From NCBI GenBank assembly GCA_013042765.1, contig JABDPP010000328.1, positions 1 to 15,465 of the forward strand: a stretch of 15,465 nucleotides of DNA, given 5' to 3'. The DNA is from Litoreibacter sp. (lineage in GTDB: Bacteria > Pseudomonadota > Alphaproteobacteria > Rhodobacterales > Rhodobacteraceae). The notes under the pieces were generated by a model. That model saw nothing but the letters and a program-made list of their open reading frames with translations, was not told the DNA's origin and ran no database searches. The number at the start of each line of letters is the position of its first letter. Position 1 is the first letter of the stretch. Positions 1-7,072 of this stretch are shown here, in pieces. The translations under genes were made by a program, and so were the position numbers.

Positions 1-1
1 C

Positions 2-598
2 ACCTGCATTAGGCACTTCGGACCGGAGCAGGCGAAAGCCGCCGCTCTTTGTGCGGCGGAGACGCAAGGAGAGTTCATCACAGGTTTCGGTATGGGCGGC
101 GATGAGAGCCGCGGGAAGCCGGCTGACTTCGACTACGCGTTCGACATGGCGCGGGAAGCCGAACTTCGCCTGACTGCCCATGCCGGAGAGTGGTGTGGGG
201 CCGCATCGGTTCGCGATGCGCTGCGTGATCTGAGGGTGGATCGGATTGGACATGGTGTTCATGCCATCAACGATCCGGCGCTTGTTCGATCGCTTGCTGA
301 GGATGGAGTGACGCTCGAGGTCTGTCCGGGATCGAATATCGCGCTGGGCGTTTATCCGTCCTGGCAGGCGCATCCGATCGAGCGGCTTCGGGAGGCCGGG
401 GTCAATATCACCTTGTCCACCGATGATCCGCCCTTTTTTCACACGTCCCTGAACCGGGAATATCAATGGCTTGCCGATACGTTCGGCTGGGATGAAGAGA
501 TTTTCACCGAGGTGAATCGAAATGCGGCACGCGCCGCGTTTTGCGATGAAGATACAAGAACTCAGATCTTGAGCCAACTGGAGCCTGCCAATGCCTGA
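2..598 (+). CDS. add: Adenosine deaminase, 3' part (5' end outside window)
   Basis: Hydrolytic deamination of adenosine to inosine (or of a related purine such as adenine) in cytosolic purine salvage. The reading frame is already open at base 2, so the start lies upstream; the visible 198 residues are the C-terminal part of the TIM-barrel. Hallmarks seen in order: FGMGGDE, the HAGE motif (LTAHAGEW) carrying the catalytic Glu, RIGHGV with a zinc-environment His, and STDDPPFF with the metal-binding and catalytic Asp pair. The TGA stop at 596-598 overlaps the upp start by 8 nt, which suggests translational coupling in a salvage operon. Adenosine deaminase and adenine deaminase share these motifs, so the exact substrate is less certain than the family. 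Confidence 0.93.
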   Translation, partial: TCIRHFGPEQAKAAALCAAETQGEFITGFGMGGDESRGKPADFDYAFDMAREAELRLTAHAGEWCGAASVRDALRDLRVDRIGHGVHAINDPALVRSLAEDGVTLEVCPGSNIALGVYPSWQAHPIERLREAGVNITLSTDDPPFFHTSLNREYQWLADTFGWDEEIFTEVNRNAARAAFCDEDTRTQILSQLEPANA

Positions 599-1226
599 CC
601 CGCATTTGACCATCGTGGATCACCCGCTGGTACAACACAAACTGTCCCTTATGCGCGAGGTGACGACCTCAACCGCTGTATTCCGCCAGCTGCTGCGGGA
701 AATCAGCCAGTTACTCGCGTATGAAGTGACACGTGAGCTGCCAATGACAAGTAAGCGTATCACCACACCTATGCAGGAGATGGACGCTCCCGCTCTGGCG
801 GGCCGCAAACTGGCGCTGGTTTCGATCCTGCGTGCCGGCAACGGGCTGCTGGACGGGATGCTGGAACTGATCCCTTCGGCACGCGTGGGCTTCGTAGGCC
901 TGTATCGGGATGAGGAGACCCTCAAGCCGGTGCAATACTACTTCAAGGTTCCCGAAGCTTTGGAGCAAAGGACGGTGATCGCGGTCGACCCGATGCTTGC
1001 CACGGGCAATTCCTCCGTTGCGGCAATCGACCTGCTGAAGCAGGCAGGGGCCAAGAACATCCGGTTTTTGTGCCTGTTGGCAGCGCCCGAGGGGGTTGCT
1101 CGCATGAAAGAGGCCCATCCCGATGTGCCGATCGTCACTGCAGCGCTCGATAGCCACCTGAATGAGAACGGCTATATCGTCCCGGGGCTTGGCGATGCCG
1201 GCGACCGGATGTTTGGCACCAAATAG
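591..1226 (+). CDS. upp: Uracil phosphoribosyltransferase
   Basis: Makes UMP and pyrophosphate from uracil and PRPP in pyrimidine salvage; a cytosolic enzyme. The 211-aa length is usual for the family. Visible motifs are [13 protein letters not shown] (about residues 78-90), the PRPP-binding loop [12 protein letters not shown] (131-142), and the C-terminal uracil-binding stretch [14 protein letters not shown] (198-211). The loop reads ATGNSS where E. coli has ATGGSM, which I regard as normal variation. The ATG at 591 lies inside the end of the adenosine deaminase gene, and GGAG about 8 nt upstream serves as ribosome binding site, so the two genes are probably co-translated. No convincing terminator hairpin is visible in the 71 nt before the next gene. 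Confidence 0.97.
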   Translation: MPDPHLTIVDHPLVQHKLSLMREVTTSTAVFRQLLREISQLLAYEVTRELPMTSKRITTPMQEMDAPALAGRKLALVSILRAGNGLLDGMLELIPSARVGFVGLYRDEETLKPVQYYFKVPEALEQRTVIAVDPMLATGNSSVAAIDLLKQAGAKNIRFLCLLAAPEGVARMKEAHPDVPIVTAALDSHLNENGYIVPGLGDAGDRMFGTK

Positions 1227-1297
1227 GACGTGTGTGTTCGTCTTTACAGGACAAATCGGTTCGGTCATCCTGCGTTGAAACTGAAAGGGGATTGCCG

Positions 1298-1795
1298 ATG
1301 AAAGTCCTGTTTGCCTGCACCCTTGTCGCGCTCCTCGGTCTTGGGACAACGGGTGCTGTCGCCAAGAGCCTCAAAGATGACGCCGGTCCAGCGGAACTCC
1401 CGCCTGCCTCCTTTCAGGGCTATCAATATGTAGACAGCACGGGATGTGCATATATCCGGACCGGTTATGGTGGTGCGACAACTTGGGTGCCACGGGTACA
1501 GCGCAACCGGCAGGTGACCTGCGGTTTGACGCCGAGCCTGCGTGCGACGGCTCGGGCAGCGCCGCAAACGGAAAACCGAGTTTCGGGTGTTCAGGACTCG
1601 GGGCAAGCCGTGGCGACGGCGCAGGCGCCTCGGTCTGATGGGCTTTTGACCCAGCGTGTGCCCAAGGGCTACCAAAGCGCATGGAGTGACGGCAGGCTCA
1701 ACGAGATGCGCGGTGTTGGGACGGCGCAAGGGGATCAGCAGATGTTGCAGATATGGACGAATACCGTTCCGCGTCGGCTGGTCGAGGGGGACTAG
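1298..1795 (+). CDS. Small exported protein of unknown function
   Basis: A 165-aa protein whose start is the ATG at 1298, preceded by AAAGGGG 7 nt upstream; a longer frame from 1232 would place the signal peptide internally, so I reject it. Residues 1-22 form a typical Sec signal peptide (charged start, hydrophobic core, AVA before the cleavage site). The mature part has a conserved-looking block GYQYVDSTGCAYIR and WVPRV...VTCG, with Cys50 and Cys75 likely able to form a periplasmic disulfide. A low-complexity Ala/Gln/Thr linker and a C-terminal block, IWTNTVPRRLV, follow. As I recall, similar blocks occur in Rhodobacterales proteins that carry a SPOR domain; no SPOR domain is apparent here. 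A periplasmic or envelope role is inference only. Confidence 0.8.
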   Translation: MKVLFACTLVALLGLGTTGAVAKSLKDDAGPAELPPASFQGYQYVDSTGCAYIRTGYGGATTWVPRVQRNRQVTCGLTPSLRATARAAPQTENRVSGVQDSGQAVATAQAPRSDGLLTQRVPKGYQSAWSDGRLNEMRGVGTAQGDQQMLQIWTNTVPRRLVEGD

Positions 1796-1811
1796 ATTCC
1801 CACAACCGGGG

Positions 1812-2831
1812 TCAGTTGCCCGTGCAGATAGCCTGTAGGCTGACCCATTGATCATCCGTCAGAAGACGTGGGGTGACCGCGCCGCGATAGGGGTCGGCTT
1901 CGATTAGCTCCAGCGATGTTTCCCCGGTAATATCAAGTGCATAGGCATAAGGTCCTGAGGAGATCCTTGCCGCATCGAAATATGCCAGCAGGGCTTGGGT
2001 ATCGGGCTCAGTATCAGGTGTGGTGAGCAGGGTCTTGGCGTAGGTGGACAAGGTTTCATCGTCGATGTCGCCCGTTGTCAGTAAGCGTAAGGTCGCGCGT
2101 GCGCCGCTGGTTCTGAGCAGGTCTTCAAGCGGGTCCAAACGCTGGGCCGTTTCCAGCGCTGCAAGCATGTAGCCGGAGACCACTTCCGGCGTGTCATGAT
2201 CCTCCATGAGGGTCCTGTTGAGAAGCAGCAGGCCGCCGGGAAGAAGAAGGGTTGTACGTCCTCCATCAGGGACCACGTAAGACCGGCGAAGGCGGTCGCT
2301 CAGGACGCGCGTGTGCAGGCGCGAGAGGGCCTGTGTGCCCAGCTGGGCGTTGCAGGTCTCCCCCGTCAGTCGCGCGATATGTCCCATGAGGGATGTGCCG
2401 ATGGACAGCCGCTTGCTGTCGGGCACTACAGACACTGAATGCCGGACCAGCGCGCCGGGCAGCCAAAGCATGCCAAATAGCACGATAACTGCCAGGCTGC
2501 TCAGCAGGACCATCAACCGCAGGCGGCCTTGCCGCGGTCGGCGACGGTCGATTGTCTTGCGGATTTTCTCAATGGCGTCAATCAGCGTGGCGTCTTCGAT
2601 CTCAAGCGTCTCGATTGCGTCCGGCCCCGGTCGAAACAGCGCCGGTCGCTTGCCCGGATTGATGCGTTCGATCGCGGCCAGCGACCAGTGGGCCAGCGCG
2701 GTTTCTGACTTGTCGGTGATGATCAGCGAGGCTTGCCCAAAGGAGACCACGACATCACGCCTCTGGGCCTGCGGATTTTCCTTCCACAGGCCGGTCGACT
2801 CGAGCCGGTCAAATTCCTTGAGCGCTGTCAT
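1812..2831 (-). CDS. Single-span membrane protein with degenerate M48-peptidase-like domain
   Basis: A 339-aa protein from the ATG at 2831; an in-frame GTG at 2846 would add five residues. I prefer the ATG because an AGG-containing stretch sits about 8-10 nt before it. Residues 1-105 are soluble and charged, 106-127 form one membrane span, and the rest is probably periplasmic. Residues 195-229 read like the core of M48 metallopeptidases: LPGGLLLLNRTLMED..D.PEVVSGYMLAALE. The HExxH zinc helix expected just after 'EVV' is replaced by GYMLAALE, so the protein is unlikely to be an active peptidase. It may bind or regulate something instead, which is inference. A CATAAT stretch about 30 nt upstream of the start could be a -10 element. 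The gene is convergent with the exported-protein gene, with 16 nt between them. Confidence 0.8.
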   Translation of the reverse strand: MTALKEFDRLESTGLWKENPQAQRRDVVVSFGQASLIITDKSETALAHWSLAAIERINPGKRPALFRPGPDAIETLEIEDATLIDAIEKIRKTIDRRRPRQGRLRLMVLLSSLAVIVLFGMLWLPGALVRHSVSVVPDSKRLSIGTSLMGHIARLTGETCNAQLGTQALSRLHTRVLSDRLRRSYVVPDGGRTTLLLPGGLLLLNRTLMEDHDTPEVVSGYMLAALETAQRLDPLEDLLRTSGARATLRLLTTGDIDDETLSTYAKTLLTTPDTEPDTQALLAYFDAARISSGPYAYALDITGETSLELIEADPYRGAVTPRLLTDDQWVSLQAICTGN

Positions 2832-2950
2832 GAAGGCGCCTGTCACTGCGTTTTATTATGTGCAGCAAGTGTATCGAAAGGCGCCAAGTGGCTCAATCCT
2901 TGGATTGCTCCATTTGATTCTGTCGTGCATCTCAGGGGTTCGCCGAAAAC

Positions 2951-4576
2951 CTAGAGATCTTTTGCGACCACCCGCAATTCGAACTTCTGAATCTTGCCGG
3001 TAGAGGTCTTCGGCAATTCCGTAAATACGACATGTTTTGGGGTCTTGAAGCCCGCAAGCTGGCTGCGCGCGAAGGCGATGAGCTCGGCGGCTTCCGCTGT
3101 CTCATTATCTTTCAGCTCGACAAAAGCGCAGGGAACCTCGCCCCATTTTTCGTCCGGTTTGGCGACCACGGCGCAGAGCGAAACCGCGGGGTGGCCCATC
3201 AAGACGCCCTCTACCTCGACCGAAGAGATATTTTCCCCGCCGGAGATGATGATGTCCTTGGCCCGGTCTGCGATCTGGATGAACGTATCCGGGTGCTGGA
3301 CAGCGATATCTCCGGAGTGGAAATATCCGCCGGAAAAGGCTTCCTCGGTCGCGTCGGGATTCTTCAGATAGCCTTTCATCACAACGTTGCCACGCATCAC
3401 GATTTCGCCCTGTGTGGCCCCGTCCATCGCGACCTGCGCATTGCCTGAGTCCATCACTGTGGCCTCTTCCAGCATCGGGAATGCCACGCCCTGCCGTGCC
3501 TGAATGGCGGCCTGTTCTTCCTGGGGCAGGGCATCCCAATCCTCGTTCCAGAGACATTCGGTGACATGGCCATAGGTCTCAGTCAGGCCATAGACTTGGG
3601 TCACCCGAAAACCCAGCTTCCCGATCGCGGCGAGCGTGGCGGGCGCGGGCGGTGCGCCTGCGGTAAACACTTCGACGGTATGATCGAAGGGTTTTCGTGC
3701 GGCGTCAGGCGCGTTGACGATCATGTTGAGGACGATCGGTGCGCCGCCAAAATGGGTCACGCCCTCCTCGGAAATGGCGTCATAGATCGCGTTGGGGGTG
3801 ATGTCGCGGCAGCAGACCTCTGTCCCACCGAGAACCGGCATCATCCAGGTGTGGTTCCAGCCATTGCAGTGAAAGAGCGGCACGATCGCGAGGTATTTCG
3901 GATGCAGTTGCATCCGCCAACTGATCACGGTGCCCATCGTCATGAGGTAGGCGCCGCGGTGATGGTAGACCACGCCTTTGGGGCGACCGGTCGTGCCGGA
4001 TGTGTAATTCAGTGCGAGGCTTTCCCACTCGTCTTCGGGCAGGATCCACTGGAAGTTGGCATCGCCGCTGGCCAGAACATCCTCGTATTCCGGAAACTTG
4101 CCTGTCGCTGGGAACCCGGCCTGATCGTCGCAAACCTCGATAATCTCAGGGCCCGGGCTCTCACAGGCTTCCTTGCTGGCGATGGCGAGATCAAGAAACT
4201 GGGTGTCGACAAGGACGACCTTTGCACCGCCGTGGTCGAAGATATAGGCGACGGTCGCCACATCGAGACGCGTGTTGATCGTGTTGAGAACCGCGCCGCA
4301 GGCGGGCACGCCGAAATGGGATTCGGCCTGAGCGGGCAGGTTCGGGATCATGGTGGCCACCACGTCACCGGGTTTGACACCGCGATGGCTCAGTGCTGAG
4401 GCAAGCTGCGAAACGCGCGCATGATACTGCCGGTAGGTGTAGCGCCGGGCGCCGTAGACCAGCGCTTCTCGGTTCGCAAAAACAGTAGATGCTCTGCTGA
4501 GATGCGACAGCGGCGAAAGCGGCACGTAGTTCGCCTTGCATTTCCCGAGCCCGGTTTCGTCAGCCAACCAACCCAT
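2951..4576 (-). CDS. AMP-forming acyl-CoA synthetase
   Basis: A 541-aa member of the ANL adenylating superfamily: carboxylic acid + ATP + CoA to acyl-CoA + AMP + PPi. Motifs in order are the phosphate loop YTSGTTGRPKG (191-201), the adenine-binding GLTETYG (329-336 region), the hinge and ribose-binding SGD (421-423), DRAKDIIISGGENIS (437-451), and PKTSTGKIQK (522-531) with the probable catalytic Lys528. The start is the ATG at 4576 (MGWLADETG), with GGGGAG 7 nt upstream; the frame stays open to 4807 but that extension runs into the divergent gene. It resembles the PRK08162-type short/medium-chain synthetases. The chain-length preference cannot be read from sequence alone. It is divergent from the exporter gene and may feed the beta-oxidation cluster further right. 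Confidence 0.93.
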   Translation of the reverse strand: MGWLADETGLGKCKANYVPLSPLSHLSRASTVFANREALVYGARRYTYRQYHARVSQLASALSHRGVKPGDVVATMIPNLPAQAESHFGVPACGAVLNTINTRLDVATVAYIFDHGGAKVVLVDTQFLDLAIASKEACESPGPEIIEVCDDQAGFPATGKFPEYEDVLASGDANFQWILPEDEWESLALNYTSGTTGRPKGVVYHHRGAYLMTMGTVISWRMQLHPKYLAIVPLFHCNGWNHTWMMPVLGGTEVCCRDITPNAIYDAISEEGVTHFGGAPIVLNMIVNAPDAARKPFDHTVEVFTAGAPPAPATLAAIGKLGFRVTQVYGLTETYGHVTECLWNEDWDALPQEEQAAIQARQGVAFPMLEEATVMDSGNAQVAMDGATQGEIVMRGNVVMKGYLKNPDATEEAFSGGYFHSGDIAVQHPDTFIQIADRAKDIIISGGENISSVEVEGVLMGHPAVSLCAVVAKPDEKWGEVPCAFVELKDNETAEAAELIAFARSQLAGFKTPKHVVFTELPKTSTGKIQKFELRVVAKDL

Positions 4577-4597
4577 TCCATTTCTCCCCAATTTCGG

Positions 4598-4614
4598 CGA
4601 CACCTGACGTGTCG
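4598..4614. promoter_or_regulatory. Palindrome in divergent promoter region
   Basis: A perfect 6-bp inverted repeat, CGACAC-ctgac-GTGTCG, in the 102 nt between the divergent acyl-CoA synthetase and exporter starts. Its size and symmetry suit a dimeric regulator. It lies where the -35 region of the exporter promoter would be and in the 5' leader of the synthetase transcript. No regulator gene adjoins it, so the binding protein is unknown. Confidence 0.35.
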
Positions 4615-4625
4615 GCTCTGGGCAG

Positions 4626-4654
4626 TCAATATGATTGTCCGACTGGCGGTTGAA
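4626..4654 (-). promoter_or_regulatory. Candidate sigma70-type promoter for acyl-CoA synthetase
   Basis: On the minus strand TTCAAC (plus 4649-4654) is followed after exactly 17 nt by TATTGA (plus 4626-4631), about 50 nt before the synthetase ATG. On the opposite strand TATGAT (4630-4635) would be the -10 of the divergent exporter gene, so the two -10 elements overlap. This is a pattern match only; no transcription start is known. Confidence 0.35.
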
Positions 4655-4678
4655 AAGAGAAAATCGTAGAAGGAAGCG

Positions 4679-5617
4679 ATGGCGCGTCTGACCCAAAACC
4701 CCTTGCTCGCTGCTGCCTTTTGCGCAGCGCTTGGCATGGCACTTCTGGGATTGATCGACAATTTCGTCCGGGTGCTGGCTCAGGATATCGGGCTTTGGCA
4801 ATTTCACCTGACCCGAACGATTATCGCCTTTGTCCTGATTGGACCGCTGGTCTGGTTCTTCGGCTGGAAGATCCGACCGCAGCGCGCCTGGGCGGTGTCG
4901 CTCAGAAGTTTCTTCGTGGCCACCGCGATGATCCTCTATTTCGGATCGGTGGCGGTCTTGCCAATCGCGGAAGTCGCGGCGGGTCTATTCACCTCACCGC
5001 TCTTTGTTCTTGTTATCCTGACCTTGGGTTTTGGCCAGAAGATCGGCCCGAGGCGCATATTTGCGGCGCTGTTCGGGTTTACCGGCGTTCTACTGATCCT
5101 GCGGCCGGATGCGGCGGGCCTCTCGCTGGGCTCCCTGATCCCGGTTCTGGCGGGGTTCTTCTACGCTTGCGGGGCCGTGGCGACCAAGCGGTTATGCGAA
5201 GGCGAGGGAACGGTAGCGCTGCTGGTTGGCTTCTTCCTGTTCCTGGGGCTCTGGGGCCTTGGCGGCAGTTTGTATTTCTTGTTGACGGGGCAGGCGACCG
5301 ATCCCGCGATAGATGGGTTCTTTGGCACTGGCTGGCAGCCCTTCACCGCGCGGGCGCTGTTCTGGACGTTCGCGCAGGCTGTCGTCTCGCTTGTTGGCGT
5401 GGGCCTGATCATCCGCGGCTACCAACTGGCCGATGCGAGTTTCGTGGCGGTGTTCGAGTATTCGTTCCTGATCTCGGCCGGTCTTTGGGCCTACCTGCTT
5501 TGGGGGGATGTTCCGGATCGGCTCGCACTGGTTGGAATCGCGATGATTGTCGTGGCGGGAATTGTCATCATCCTGCGGTCGGAAGAGCCGGGGCTTACGG
5601 CGCGGCGTCCGGCATGA
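4679..5617 (+). CDS. EamA/DMT-family transporter
   Basis: A 312-aa inner-membrane protein with about ten hydrophobic segments arranged as two EamA repeats (roughly residues 8-145 and 150-302), the architecture of drug/metabolite transporters and amino-acid or metabolite exporters. Typical features are the repeated GxxxG-rich helices, the LRSFFVATAMILYFGSVA segment near residue 75-92, and GFTGVLLILRPDA ending the first repeat. The substrate cannot be deduced. The start ATG at 4679 has AGAAGGAAG just upstream. The stop codon overlaps the next start as ATGA, so this protein and the sulfotransferase are probably translated together. The promoter lies in the short divergent region shared with the acyl-CoA synthetase. 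Confidence 0.9.
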   Translation: MARLTQNPLLAAAFCAALGMALLGLIDNFVRVLAQDIGLWQFHLTRTIIAFVLIGPLVWFFGWKIRPQRAWAVSLRSFFVATAMILYFGSVAVLPIAEVAAGLFTSPLFVLVILTLGFGQKIGPRRIFAALFGFTGVLLILRPDAAGLSLGSLIPVLAGFFYACGAVATKRLCEGEGTVALLVGFFLFLGLWGLGGSLYFLLTGQATDPAIDGFFGTGWQPFTARALFWTFAQAVVSLVGVGLIIRGYQLADASFVAVFEYSFLISAGLWAYLLWGDVPDRLALVGIAMIVVAGIVIILRSEEPGLTARRPA

Positions 5618-6276
5618 TCATATCGCGCGGACGCCAGTTCATTTTTGTTCATATTCCGAAGACCGGGGGCACCTCTCTGGCGCTGGCGCTCGAGGCGCGG
5701 GCGATGAAAGATGATATCATGCTTGGTGATACGCCAAAGGCCACGCGCCGCCGGCGCCGAGTGAGGGATGTCAAAAGCTCTGGCCGGCTTTGGAAACATG
5801 CGGCGCTGCGCGATATCCGCGGACTGGTCACGGATGAGGAAATCGCAAGCTTCAAGGTCTTCACCATGGTGCGCAATCCTTGGGATCGGATCGTGAGTTA
5901 CTACCATTGGCTGCGGGGACAAAGCTTTGATCATCCGGCCGTCCAACTGGCCAAGGCTTCCAACTTCAGTAGCTTTCTCAATCACGAACAGACCCGAGCC
6001 AGCCTACGCGCCCAGCCCTGCGAAAGTTACGTCACGAATGAAGCTGGCGCACTTCGCTGCGACCTGTTCTTGCGGTTGGAACACCTCGACGAGGATCTGC
6101 CGCGGTTGGAGGAATTACTTGATCTGCGGATCGCGCCTCTGCCCCATGTGAACAGATCTGAGCGGGAAGAGGGCTACCGGGCCCATTATTCAGCTGCGGA
6201 TCGCGCGCTGGTGGAAGAACTTGCAGCACCTGATATAGCACGCTTCGGATACACATTCACTACATCGTGTAAGTAA
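5614..6276 (+). CDS. Sulfotransferase family 2 protein
   Basis: A 220-aa protein that would transfer sulfate from PAPS to a carbohydrate or other hydroxyl group. The 5'-phosphosulfate loop HIPKTGGTSL (13-22) and the 3'-phosphate motif VRNPWDRIVSYY (86-97) are both intact, and KHAALRDI (61-68) is the family-typical stretch between them. There is no signal peptide or membrane span, so it is probably cytosolic. The start at 5614 overlaps the exporter stop by 4 nt; the frame is open far upstream but that part is shadow of the transporter gene. The acceptor is unknown; cell-surface polysaccharide is a common target in this family. Coupling to a DMT exporter could mean that the sulfated product or its precursor is exported, which is inference. 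Confidence 0.88.
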   Translation: MIISRGRQFIFVHIPKTGGTSLALALEARAMKDDIMLGDTPKATRRRRRVRDVKSSGRLWKHAALRDIRGLVTDEEIASFKVFTMVRNPWDRIVSYYHWLRGQSFDHPAVQLAKASNFSSFLNHEQTRASLRAQPCESYVTNEAGALRCDLFLRLEHLDEDLPRLEELLDLRIAPLPHVNRSEREEGYRAHYSAADRALVEELAAPDIARFGYTFTTSCK

Positions 6277-6381
6277 CTGCAAAATTAGCACAAATTTCGA
6301 AAATCTTCCCTGAAACGGCCCTAAAATAGCCATCTCACGTGGTAGCGTTGGGACGTTACGAAGCCCGTGAAAGATGATCCG
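6277..6381 (+). promoter_or_regulatory. AT-rich leader with possible promoter before Hint gene
   Basis: These 105 nt are clearly more AT-rich than the flanking genes. They contain TTTCGAAA, a perfect 8-bp palindrome at about 6295-6302, and TAAAAT at 6322-6327, which could be a -10 element. No matching -35 hexamer at standard spacing is evident. The Hint gene therefore probably has its own promoter, but the exact site is not resolved. Confidence 0.3.
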
Positions 6382-7056
6382 ATGATTGCCTTTAACGCCC
6401 GGCGCGCGTTTCGCGTGGCCTACAGCGAGCCCTGTGAAAACAGCCCCTGTTCGGTGGTGCCTGCGTTTTTCTATGCCGGCACGAAACTTGCGACCCGTCA
6501 TGGGTGGAGCACAGTGGAGACGCTGGAGGAAGGGCAACGTGTCCTGACTGCGGACTACCAGGAGATAGAGATCATCTCTCTGCAAGAAGATGTCTTGGAA
6601 TTGTCTTCCTGCCGGGGTTTGGTAAGCGACTGGCCGGTTCAGATCCCCGAAGGCATTCTCAACAATACGCAAGCCCTGCTGGTCTCCGCCAATCAGCGCC
6701 TTGTTTTGGAGAACCCTACCATGCGCCGCGCGCGGGAAAAGAGCCTGATCTCCCTAAGGGCGGAAACGCTGGTGGGCTATCGCGGCATAGCGCGAGCACC
6801 GTTGCGCAGCGACCTGCCACGCGTGGTTCTTGGATTTGCACAGGCGACGACGCTTGTTCTGGATGGTGGTCTGCGGCTTGATGTCCCCGGAATGAGCGGC
6901 GAACTGGCCGTCCCGCCACTCAATGATCGTCAGTCCCGTTCGATTGTGCACAAGATGCGTATGGAACTCGCCCGCGAGACGTTTTGGTTCAAGGCACAAA
7001 AAAGCGCTGAGCGAAAACAAGCGTCTTCGTTGCCGCCGTCTCTCGAGGGCTGGTAA
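6382..7056 (+). CDS. Hint-domain (intein/hedgehog-like) protein lacking catalytic Cys and His
   Basis: A 224-aa protein from the ATG at 6382; a GTG at 6367 in the same frame is an alternative and neither has a strong Shine-Dalgarno. Residues 29-57 (FFYAGTKLATRHGW, then VETLEEGQRVLT) match the opening of Hint domains, which normally read C-F-x-x-G-T. Phe29 stands where the splicing or cleaving Cys should be. The later block LLVSANQRLVLE (99-110) corresponds to VSPQHR-type segments, with Gln105 in the His position. Autoprocessing is therefore unlikely. As I recall, Rhodobacterales carry a family of such Cys-less Hint proteins, so this may be a repurposed fold rather than decay. There is no signal peptide. 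The C-terminal 35 residues are basic and look disordered. Function unknown. Confidence 0.75.
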   Translation: MIAFNARRAFRVAYSEPCENSPCSVVPAFFYAGTKLATRHGWSTVETLEEGQRVLTADYQEIEIISLQEDVLELSSCRGLVSDWPVQIPEGILNNTQALLVSANQRLVLENPTMRRAREKSLISLRAETLVGYRGIARAPLRSDLPRVVLGFAQATTLVLDGGLRLDVPGMSGELAVPPLNDRQSRSIVHKMRMELARETFWFKAQKSAERKQASSLPPSLEGW

Positions 7057-7072
7057 AACCGCTCAGGCGGCC
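7055..7072 (-). terminator. Weak intrinsic terminator overlapping the fadJ-like stop codon
   Basis: On the minus strand CCGC-CTGA-GCGG is followed by TTTT; two flanking G-U pairs could lengthen the 4-bp stem. The stop TGA sits in the loop, and the U tract covers the 6-nt gap and the TAA of the convergent Hint gene. It is the only hairpin-plus-U element at the end of this long operon. The short stem makes efficient termination doubtful. Confidence 0.3.

Noticed and set aside
1298..1795. Possible lipoprotein, because LFAC occurs near the N terminus.
   Set aside because: The Cys is at residue 7, before the hydrophobic core, so it cannot be a lipobox; a standard AVA cleavage site fits better.
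2833..2885. AAGGCGCC repeated directly at 2833-2840 and 2878-2885 upstream of the membrane-protein gene.
   Set aside because: An 8-mer GC-rich match with a 45-bp offset, one copy lying at the start codon; chance is a sufficient explanation.
3566..4399. A 277-codon plus-strand frame inside the acyl-CoA synthetase.
   Set aside because: It is antisense to the motif-rich core of the synthetase; no domain or ribosome binding site supports it.
4577..4807. A 77-residue upstream extension of the acyl-CoA synthetase.
   Set aside because: It runs through the divergent promoter region and into the exporter gene; the ATG at 4576 has a good ribosome binding site and matches the family start.
4720..5613. 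An N-terminal extension of about 298 residues on the sulfotransferase frame.
   Set aside because: It overlaps the transporter in another frame and is low-complexity Arg/Gly/Trp sequence; the sulfotransferase domain starts exactly at the ATG at 5614.
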